DNA of 64,000 nucleotides, taken from the NCBI GenBank assembly GCA_012845835.1, contig JABAKD010000012.1, forward strand, positions 7,503,233 to 7,567,232, written 5' to 3'. This stretch comes from Undaria pinnatifida. Taxonomy: Eukaryota > Sar > Phaeophyceae > Laminariales > Alariaceae. Shown here piece after piece: positions 55,246 to 64,000 of this stretch (the first letter of the stretch is position 1; every line of letters begins with the position of its first letter). Both the position numbers and the translations under genes were made by a program. The notes beneath the pieces were generated by a model. That model made no database searches and was not told the origin of the DNA. It worked only from the letters and a program-made list of their open reading frames with translations.

Positions 55246-55689
55246 TCCCTACTGTATACCGTATGCAGTGCCCCGTATTGCTCCCGTATCGCTTGCGTCC
55301 CCTCATCCATTGTCGGTTAATGTCCAAGCGACTCGTATAAAGCGATACCACAATTATATAACAGCAGCAGTGCTTCCGATCGGCCGTTTGTAGAGATTTC
55401 GTCGCGCTGATGGTTGGGTTGTGAGCTCTGTTGAGCTTAACGTTTTTTGCTACTGAAATATAAAACCCACTCCAATTTTACGCACATACTTTCCCCCCAA
55501 AAACGCACATGCAGTTCTAGAGGGTTACACACCACCTGGGGTCTGCACTCCTGCTACCTTAGAAACTCTTGTATGACCCGACTCTAATTTCAAGTAGTTT
55601 CTACCGCAAAACTTGATCGATGCACATTTGAAGTGCTACATACGACTGAAAAACACCCCCACTAATTTGAAGGTATAGGATACATGCTG
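55246..55689. other. No recognisable gene
   Basis: A segment near 55610-55675 resembles 55995-56060 (GATGCAC.T.TGAAGT.CTAC, then GGAAAAGCACC-like), a short local duplication. Confidence 0.5.
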
Positions 55690-55965
55690 CTATTAGTACG
55701 GAGAGCGGAAAGGTGCACCCTTTTTTGTTTTGAGACTGCTCCCCACGATAAAGTGCTGTAAACCCCACCCAAACACAGGTTCGGGAAAAGTAAAGTGCAA
55801 GGCACTGAAACTATCCCATGGCCTAGGCACAAGGAAGAGTTCTTGCCAAACAAGAATATAATGGCGTTCATGACGAGTTTGGATTATGTAGCCCTGATAT
55901 TCAGAGAGCATTTTAGCCAAAAAACTGATTCCTACCTCGGTACGAGATACGGTACGATCTGGTAC
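55690..55965 (+). mobile_element. TIR-1 copy, strongly diverged
   Basis: GAAAGGTGCACCCTTTTTTG, a CAGGTTCGGGAAAAGTAAAG block, CCCATGGCCTAGGCACAAG, TTGCCAAACAAGAAT, GACGAGTTTGGATTATGTAG and TACCTCGGTACGA follow the family order, but the GGGTTAAGGAG core is eroded. Confidence 0.55.
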
Positions 55966-58900
55966 CCGCGTCGCAGTTTTGTTCCCAAACCTTGGTGGAT
56001 GCACTTCTGAAGTTCTACTACTGGAAAAGCACCCTACACCAACTCCAACTGGTTTGGTCCCCAACAACGTGGATGCGGTTCTATAAGGAAAAGTTCGAAT
56101 AATAGTAGAGTCCAACCCTTTTATTTACGATACACTCTATAAAATGAAAGGGGTTACCGTGCTGCTTGATAATAACGCGCACGATAGCGCGCGCCCGCCG
56201 TCGAAAAATGCAAAGAACTAGCTGATTTCCCCGACAACAGAGAGAGAGAGCAGACGAGTGTGAGGGACGGGCGACACCGTCGATAAGGAAACAGAGCTCG
56301 ATCGACAAAATCCTCCCGAACGAAGCCACCTTTTTTCCCCGTTGTGTATGCCCCCCCTTTTTTATTTGGGGGGGGGGGACCTTTTCTGAAGTTCGTCCTC
56401 CCAGATGTTGGGCGTGCTGTCTCGCGTATTAATGGTAAGCGGCTTAGCTAGGACGGGGGAACATGGTAATCAGACCCAAATGTTGCTAGTAGATACATAG
56501 TCTAAATATAAATGGGTTTGTGTGTTCACCGCGGGTTCTGAATGCTAAACGGTCCGCTGTTACAATAGTATTCAGTAGGGCATGTGCCGTGGGGAAACTC
56601 TTTCTGCTTAAAACCCGCCGACCGTTCACCAATGAACCAACGCTCTCCCTGTTCCGTACGGGCGCGTCATCATTACCTTTGCCCAATGAATGGGAAGAAA
56701 GAAAGCTGCGTGCCTGGTCTCAAAGCAGCGCGCCATCTTTTTCTACCTTTTATCCCACACGGCGAAAACAAATGCTGGTCGCTTTGTCCCAAACCCACGC
56801 GTGATGTTTACGTTTGTCGCGCCCATGGCAAATAGGAACTTTGCTCGTCAGTCACCGGTCTTCCTTCAAGCCTCACTCAGTGCGTCCTTTCTCTCTTGAC
56901 GCGTGCAGGCCAATCTATCTCCGACTGTTGCCGGTATGTACAACGCCTTTCTTCTCCGTTTTGGCACACTATAATATGACACTCCACCAACTCTAGCATC
57001 TCTCGCAATTTCCGTGCACGTGCGTACGCACGCATGTACGCCATCCCTGATGATTGTTGTCGATGTTGCTGGATTGCTATGTTCGTTGTTCGCCCGCATG
57101 AATAGAGTCCCCCCCCCTCCCGCATCGTGTGTACGTTGACCCTTTTAGCACCGCACGCCCGTGATGGAAACAAAAAGTAGTTGCTGTTAGAGTTGCAGTA
57201 GATTGTTTTTCGTGCAACACTCGGAAAATAGTCAAGCCTATTACATTGTACATATTTTGAAGCCTCTTGTCTACATCTATTTGCGGTATCCGCTGAGACT
57301 TGTACCGTGATAAAGCACCCTGTGTATGCGTGCTGGATTTGGACGGGTAGAAATCACGGTTTAATGCGAAGAACATACACTACACACACGCCATCTTGGT
57401 GTGTATGTGTAATATGGTGGTGGCATGGTGGTGGGGTGGTGGTATCTTGTTTAGCTACCAACCTCTGCCTACTATATCGCCCCGAGAGCAGCAACTTTAT
57501 TTGGAGATGGTCTCTCTGAGACGATGGGTCACATCAGAGCTGCCGTTCGTTGTGCTGGTTCTGCGATCGTTCGGGAGAGGATGTTGCGGACAACGATCTC
57601 TTCGGCTACCCCCCTCTGACTCGTCCTGACAGCACTCGTCCTGGCCCCTACAGCTGGCGAATACGTCAGGAGATTTGATAAGCAACAGAAAACGCGCGCC
57701 GACAAGGGTGAAAGGAACGGTTATGCCACACTTAACAATCATTTTTTTTACCCATGCACGGCGACGGAAAAACACAAAACGGACGATGGCACTTCTCTTG
57801 TTAGTATTTTTTAGACTTCTTTTTTATTTCCAGCTCTTTCTGGACAAAGGCCGTGGTCACAGGTGTCGTCTCTTCTCCTCTCTGCGGGCGCGTACGTTCT
57901 TTTTATCGCGCAGCGGGTTCAGCATTCCCAGTGCTCGCTCTTCAATTTTCATGGAAACTTGCTCACTCATGCTTTCGCGCTTTCCGCGAGTCGTTGTTTT
58001 CCTCAAAACAACTTCATACAAGTACGCACGAGTGTGCAATCGGGGAGGCTCGAACCACCGAAAACGACAGAGTTCCACCCACTCACTAGTTCACGGAGGA
58101 CGCCGCATTAACCGTTAAGGAATACACTTTACAGCTGGACGGGCGAGTTAACGTTGTATTACCATGCTGGGCACTTGTCGTATAGCTCCTTTCGTTGTAC
58201 TTCCGACAGCTTATCTATTGTATACTATACAATACCCCTGCAGCCCAGCTTGCTGCGCGAGATGGTCGTGAGGCCGATTCTGTTGCGTTGGTTATTTTTG
58301 TTATCGGCACCTTTCGCACCTCGAAAGTCCCAAAAGCTCTGCTATTATTTTGTTGTTAGACTATACTAGCTGCTTCGTGTCGGTTAAAACCGCAAGTTTA
58401 GGCAACATGTGCAGTCTGTCAACACGGGCCATGGTGCTGTCTCGTTACATGATTGGCCTTGATATCACTACCGTGTCGTGTAGTCTGGACCTCCTTGGCC
58501 TCTTTGATCTCTTTGCTTTACGACGACGACGACAGTAGTCTCCTCTCCGTGCTCCGTTGGACCTGGTCAAATGCAGCTGTGACTGAGCACTGAAAACGAA
58601 GGAGAAAAAACAAGGCGTCCGCCTTGCTGAGTAATTGTTCTTATGGCGGGTCTTCTGGGGGGGGCATCGCGACCATTTAGTGAAAAGAAAACCTACATAT
58701 CCTCCTGAATATATTATTATTGCAATATATATGTTGTATACCTTGATTCTTACAAACTACCCTTACAATGCCACTATTTACCAGCTGATATTTTCTACCG
58801 TGTACTCCAGTCTTGGTCCATCATTAGTGCGGCGCCTTGCCAGATGACGATAGCTGCACTAAAGTGGGGACCCCGCACTAGTATCCTGGAATGGTGCGGC

Positions 58901-59884
58901 ACAGTAGTAGTACTGTATAGGGCGAGCAGGCCGTGACAAGGGTTTATAACCGCACTCAATCTGCTGGGACACGACACTAAAGAAAGGTCATGTGCAGCCC
59001 TAGGGCGGGAGCACGATTGACTGCGCCGCGCACATACTAGCGACTGTCCAATGTGAGTCATACCACCATTTTACTGCCTGCTTTGCTTAGTTAAAGTGTC
59101 TCGTTTCTGTCTACTGTCCTACGCCAGTACACAACTACTTAAACTATAGACTAGTGTGTACTCGTACACAGTAGATACGTTCATCGGGTAACATGCCCCG
59201 TGTTTGTTTTTGTCAACCTTTCATTGATACAATAATATGCCTTGCGCCTGGTAACGTTATTAACTAGAACACCATCGAAAGTAATAATACTGCTGTATGT
59301 TGTTGTGGTGGCTGTTGTTGTGGCTGTTGTTGGTGTGGCTGTTGGTGTGGCTGTTGGTGTGGTTGGAACGTGATGGGTCGGCCCGTGGCATTGACCAGCA
59401 GTGTGAACCGAGGAGGTATGGTGTGATTTTCGATCATTTTTTTTGTGGACACGCGTATTAGTTTACTGGCATGATTCCAGGTGTATTACCTGGGAGCAGA
59501 TACCCGCGCATAAACAACGGGTTTTGTGAGAAACTGGCGCTTATTTTATACCCGCCAGGCACCCACCCAAACCCGGCATTGTACGTTACGCAATGAGTTG
59601 ATAAATAGGCGACATCATCAGCCGATTTGTCGTGATCAACGTTCAGTGGCAACTGTACACCCAACGTGCTACAGCGTAGCCCGTAGCCCGTCGAGTCACT
59701 CATCAGTGTTACAATACCCTGTAATGTAGTAAAGTTATTCAAACTACATACATACATACATAGATAGTCAAACTACATAGATAGTAATTAGAAGGCTACA
59801 TGCATGCCATGTTACGTGCACTATTAATGCGCACGTTCGTTTCATTTACCATCCAGTCAGTCAGGGTGAGATTCAAAAAGTTCC
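55966..59884. other. Long stretch without a recognisable gene
   Basis: No domain, tRNA or long repeat was recognised. Frames up to 149 codons overlap each other on both strands. Features are a run of G near 56370-56381, GGTGGTGG near 57418-57446, and a TGTTG/GGTGTGGCTG repeat at about 59297-59371. Confidence 0.5.
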
Positions 59885-61095
59885 TATCGGCGTGCGAGTC
59901 GAAAGGCTCTCAGTAGAATTCGAAAATTTACTAGATTCGCGAGTCGCAAAATGCCATCACCATCATCATCACCAGCACGTATCTTGCTTTTTTTGCGCTT
60001 GGGGAGGTGTAATATTTCGTGTGGACGCTGTGTACGCTGTTGGATGGCATCATGTTGTGAGAGGGAGGGGTGGGGCGAACGACGCAAGTGACTTGCATCG
60101 ATGCAAAGCCGGAATTATATTCAGAAGGATGGTATGCATGCAGTAGTTGGATTACAAAGCTTCCCAGAGCGGGATTCGAAAGCTTCCCAGAGTGTGATTC
60201 AAAAGATCCCCAGCGAGACTACCGCATTTCTAGTTGACACAAGTTCTCGTCACCAACAGCAGCTTTCGTGCTTTGCGCTTGACGAGGTGTCATACGGTGC
60301 GTGATTACGTCCGCTGCTCGTTGGCATCGTGTATTGAAAGGGAAGGGTGGAGCTAAGGCCCCAAATGGTTTCGATCGATGATGCTAAGCCGGGATTGAGT
60401 GCAGAAAGGAGTTAATAAACATCGGTGGTCCCGATTCAAAAACCTCTCAATCGGATTGAAAAGTTTCGCTTGATTCGCCAGCCACAAAAAGTCATCACCA
60501 TCAAATCAGCAGTTTTTACTGGTGCTTTGCGCTTGGTACGTTGCGATATGAGATGTGGCTATGTTCGTCGTTCGTTGGCATCGTGCAGTGAGAGGGGGCG
60601 TGGAGTAAAGGCAGCAAGTGGCTTGGATCGATGGTGCTAAGCCGGAGTTAGGTGCAGAAGGGGTATGGACAGCTAGCTGTATGTAGTGGAATTCAACAGC
60701 TTCACAGAGCGAGGTAAAAACTTTCAATGGAATCCAAAAGTTTTACGTGGTTCGCCAGCCGCTCAGCAAGTTTTTTCATACGCTTGGCAGGGTGTCGTCT
60801 GATGTGCAGTCCTTGATCACACGGTTCGTTGGCATCATGTGGTGAGAGAGAGGGGGATGGAGCAAAGACAGCAAGTGGCTTCGATCGATGATGCTAAACC
60901 GGAAATCGGTATGAGAGGGAGATATAAGTAGACAGTGTGATGCAAACTTCCCCGAGTGCGACTCAAAGCTTTATGAATGGGATTCGAGAGTTTTTCTTGG
61001 TTTTGCCAGCCACAATATCCCAGCGGGTGTATTTCTTCACTCTTCGTAAGTATGAGATGGCTGGCGTTATTTGCGGCGTTCGTTGGCATATTTTT
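59885..61095. repeat. ~254-bp tandem array, about 4.5 copies
   Basis: The block GTTCGTTGGCATC occurs with its GGCAT near 60046, 60323, 60577, 60831 and 61085, giving spacings of 277, 254, 254 and 254. Each unit also carries AGTGAGAGGGGG, a GCAAGTGGCTTCGATCGATG word, GATGCTAAGCCGG, a GATTCAAAAG word and TTCGCCAGCCACAA. No frame is conserved through the array. Confidence 0.9.
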
Positions 61096-62168
61096 CTTTT
61101 AGTGTGCATTACGTAGACGAGAACGCAATAGAAGATGTAACCTAAAACAAGGTCAGCAGTTCTTACGCTTTGTGTGTGGACTGCCTTTTAATGGGTTGCG
61201 ATGCACGCCACAGCCCGTCTCCGTTGAATAATTTTTGCAGCAAATAGCATCTACTACTGTAGTACATTTATACAATAGTCTGGTAAGTTTGATGCGAGTA
61301 AAACAGCTTCTTATCCATTTGTATTCTCCGCACATTATGACTGTTTTTACTGTTAGCATTAGTACCACGTACGGGAGAATATTTAGTCTAGATATATAGT
61401 AAGCAGAACCAGGCTTATACTTCGGGGGTGCCGCGGTGCGGTGGCGCACCTTTTCCACGAGAGTTCCGCGTGGGAGCCATGTGCCGGATTCAATCTGCGG
61501 CTTGCCACACCCGCGTTTTTTTTTTACCGCACCTTTTTTCGCGGCACATGCGAAAAGCTTGGGCGGCCCCCTTTCGCCGTAGGCGAGATTTTTATTTGGG
61601 GTCCGTTCTCGCCTTCTTTTTCTTTCCGGCCATTTTACCGCAGGGGGATTTGCTGTTGGGCGTGATTCACCTTACGAGTAGTCGAATTCTGTTTGGGGTT
61701 CGATTCGCCATTGGCTAAAGTTTGTTTGAGTTGTTGTCCGACTCAGGCGCTTTTCAAAATTTTGAATGCCATAATGTAACGTTTTTTCGCAGGAGGTGTA
61801 TATTTGAAGGCCCGTATCTGCATGCTCGACGCTCGACACGCCGACTCCAGATTCGACACAGTCATCATTCATTCAGTTAGAACACAGGCTCAAAGTTAGG
61901 ATATTAGACTATAGGTGGATGCTTCGGGGTTATAGTGGATTGCTGATGCTGGTGTGCTGTGCAACATCACACATAGCCTGTCAGTCTTGCTCTTGGCCTG
62001 ACTGACGATCGGACTCTGTCCCAACGTCCTTGAAAACAAATAAGTGTGTTCTGCTCATGACTGTGTCAGGTGAATGAGGAAGCTTGGGTGTTTGAGCGAT
62101 GCTCGCCCTGAGCTAAGTGTTCGCCCACGACCATTCAGCATTTGATCATAGGTGACATGTTTACTTTA
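61096..62168. other. No recognisable gene
   Basis: A Phe/Arg-rich frame at 61428-61718 comes from T-rich, loosely repetitive text. Nothing else was recognised. Confidence 0.5.
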
Positions 62169-62450
62169 GACGTGTGCTACGACAGAGGCGCACCACTTTT
62201 TCTTTTTTGCTTAGGTTCCTCAATTTTGGGAGCGTACGACACCACCTCCCAAAACAAAACTGATTTCGAGAAAAACAAAACTGCCTCCCGACGAAAAATT
62301 CCATGGTATTAAGAACTCGACGAGAATCATGCAAACAAAAAAAAATGTTCAATTTCCGACGATTTTGGGTTAAGGAGTGTCTTAAGTCATTCACAAAACA
62401 TTTACTCAGACCAATCAATACTGATCCTACCTCTATCGTAGCATGCGTGT
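62169..62450 (+). mobile_element. TIR-1 best complete copy (282 bp)
   Basis: The left end GACGTGTGCTACGACAGAGG and right end CCTCTATCGTAGCATGCGT are inverted complements with about three mismatches. Between them lie GCACCACTTTTTC, GGTTCCTCAATTTTGGGAG, CCTCCCAAAACAAAACTGAT, CGACGAAAAATTCCATGG, CGAGAATCATGCAAAC, CGACGATTTTGGGTTAAGGA and GTGTCTTAAGTCATTCAC. It has no coding capacity. Its size, inverted ends and copy number fit a MITE. The transposase that mobilises it is not in the window. Confidence 0.85.
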
Positions 62451-62478
62451 TGACATACTTGCGGTTTTATTTTGACTG

Positions 62479-62714
62479 GTTCTACGATAGCCCCCCCCAA
62501 AACCGGCTATTTCTTTAACGAACGTTTCATGGCCCCTCGACACGAGGAAATATGCTATGAAAAAAATATCTCCATTTATTTTCTTGTTTGCAAAGAACGA
62601 TTGAACGATGATGTCGGGGTGGCAAGGGGCACTGTATTTCAGGCGTCACGGTCGGGAGCTGGTTTCAAAACCGGCGATTTCGTTAAAGAGAAGTTGGGGG
62701 GGCTATCGTAGAAC
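62479..62714 (-). mobile_element. TIR-2 copy 2 (236 bp)
   Basis: The two ends are inverted complements: GTTCTACGATAGCCCCCCC on the left and GGGGGGGCTATCGTAGAAC on the right, identical over 19 bp. The complementarity continues loosely through CCGGC and TTAACGAA. The interior is non-coding. On the minus strand it aligns with 53420-53706. It lies only 28 bp from the end of a TIR-1 copy, and both families share a CTATCGTAG-type end. Confidence 0.88.
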
Positions 62715-64000
62715 GACTCTTTTTTGGTTTTTGCCTTCGTGCTTCTTTTACTCCGTACCAGTATATTTTTATGTTTCTGTACGCTAAAGTGACCCTGATG
62801 CCCGCCTACTACGAGCGGGTAAAAGAAGCGTGTAAGGCGCACTATTTGAGTAAATATACCCATAAATTACATATATAATTTCCCCCAGATTCTTGCCTCC
62901 GGCGGTCCTCCGGGAGCCCTCCGGAGGTCCCTGGCGGGGGTCGCGCCGAGCCTTCGCCTCGCGGTGCGGAGTCGCACCACGAGCCGGAAGGCTGAGTATG
63001 ACCGTGGTTGGTAATAGTGGTGTTGTTGTGCTGTAATGGGCGTCCATGCACTATTCGTAGAGCTCTTTATCCATAGACTATTGCACTTACGATGATCACG
63101 ATGTTGAGGTGGCTGTGTCGCCCTCGAGTCTCTTCCTCCCTCTTGTGTCATTATGATGCCAAAACGCCACTCACTCTCTTCTTCAGAAAATATCGCGCAC
63201 ATGTTGGACAGGTGACGATCTTGATCATGCAGATATACAGATAATATAACTCATATAGATTTTATAGATCATAGATCATATAGATCATATATATCACATA
63301 TATATCATATAGATCATATAGATCGTGTACATCATGCCGACACTATATATATCTGCCGTTAAAATATGTTGTGCTGGATCTGTGTGTTACAAATCCAGCC
63401 CACACTAAGCATGCACTACTCGGTAGATCATTCACATCGTCCGGCTCTGACCGGGTGACATACGTTTGACCATGCAGATTATGTATGCGTAGGCCAGGGT
63501 TCCGTCTGCCGTGAAAGACGCACCTCATGAAATGGCATCTGATCTGTCCGTGCGAAACCGCGGTGTGCCGTGTTGCACAACATACAGCGCGAATATACCC
63601 ACACTGGTCGAATCCAGCCTACTTTGTGCCTGCGATAACGAAGGGCACAACCACTCAACTTCTGTTCGTTTCAACTGTACTCGAGTTATCGGAGACACTT
63701 TGCGTGGAGTTAGTGTAGGATGCATTTTGCACTTCTACTAGTTAGAATAGTGTTATGGTGTTATGGTATACGTGAGTGTACTTTTACGTGTAGTGCAGTT
63801 ATCTATCTACTTATCCTAGCTACAAGGTAGTCTTTAGTGACCACCTATTAATAGTATCTGTCGACATTTTGTTCGTGTCGGCGTGGAGCCTCTCCCTGTT
63901 CTTCCCACGCGTTGTGACGTAAAATCAACTGTTTTCTTCGCAAAATGTGGTGCACCTTGTTTAAAGAGGCCAATCGCGAGCTCAACCCCCCTCTCCGTGA
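62715..64000. other. No recognisable gene; AT-rich microsatellite
   Basis: An AGATCATAT-type repeat lies at about 63236-63332. Frames up to 111 codons on either strand have no recognised domain. The window ends without a feature crossing it. Confidence 0.55.

Noticed and set aside
1-64000. A new defence, toxin or biosynthetic system
   Set aside because: Apart from retrotransposon polyproteins no convincing protein-coding genes are present, so there is nothing on which to base such a system.

Overview
The window is eukaryotic, repeat-rich intergenic DNA with no host gene that I can recognise. Three Ty1/copia-type retrotransposons, at least three short families with terminal inverted repeats, several tandem arrays and many microsatellites explain most of the structure. 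There is no bacterial gene density, operon or ribosomal RNA operon. The GC content is middling and the copia lineages resemble those I associate with photosynthetic stramenopiles such as brown algae and with oomycetes. That host assignment is only an impression from protein motifs.

Layout. 1-1435 is a ~216-bp tandem satellite cut by the window edge. 2.3-2.5 kb is one copy of a dispersed repeat whose partner lies at 47.9-48.2 kb. 4.0-4.4 kb holds one weak candidate exon. 4.6-5.2 kb is packed with GGAAGCTTCC and TTCCATGGAA palindromes and ends at a polypurine-tract/LTR-like junction. 5.5-8.2 kb is a decayed copia element on the minus strand (relic B: RNase H, RT, integrase tail). 10.8-13.0 kb is a degenerate 11-bp array built on CCCATGGG, followed by two 216-bp direct repeats.

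15220-22541 is a nearly intact minus-strand copia element (element A). It has two 400-bp LTRs that I read as identical, a polypurine tract, and one Gag-protease-integrase-RT-RNase H reading frame interrupted only by a single in-frame TAG.

22.7-31 kb holds a two-copy dispersed repeat with differing internal microsatellites, a 636-bp inverted-repeat element, and a 3.7-kb degenerate satellite. 33.76-41.54 kb is a second, much older copia element (relic C) with two diverged LTRs. Its right LTR is split by about 1.6 kb of foreign DNA.

43-64 kb is a mosaic. It contains copies of a ~270-bp inverted-repeat family (TIR-1), two copies of a second family (TIR-2), possible tRNA-derived short repeats, a ~40-copy 21-bp array, a second CCCATGGG cluster and a 254-bp tandem array. 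I found no convincing novel enzymatic or defence system. The most interesting signals are the in-frame TAG in an otherwise young retroelement, the dimeric TIR-1 insertions, the recurring 11-bp periodicity, and nested insertions that give relative ages.
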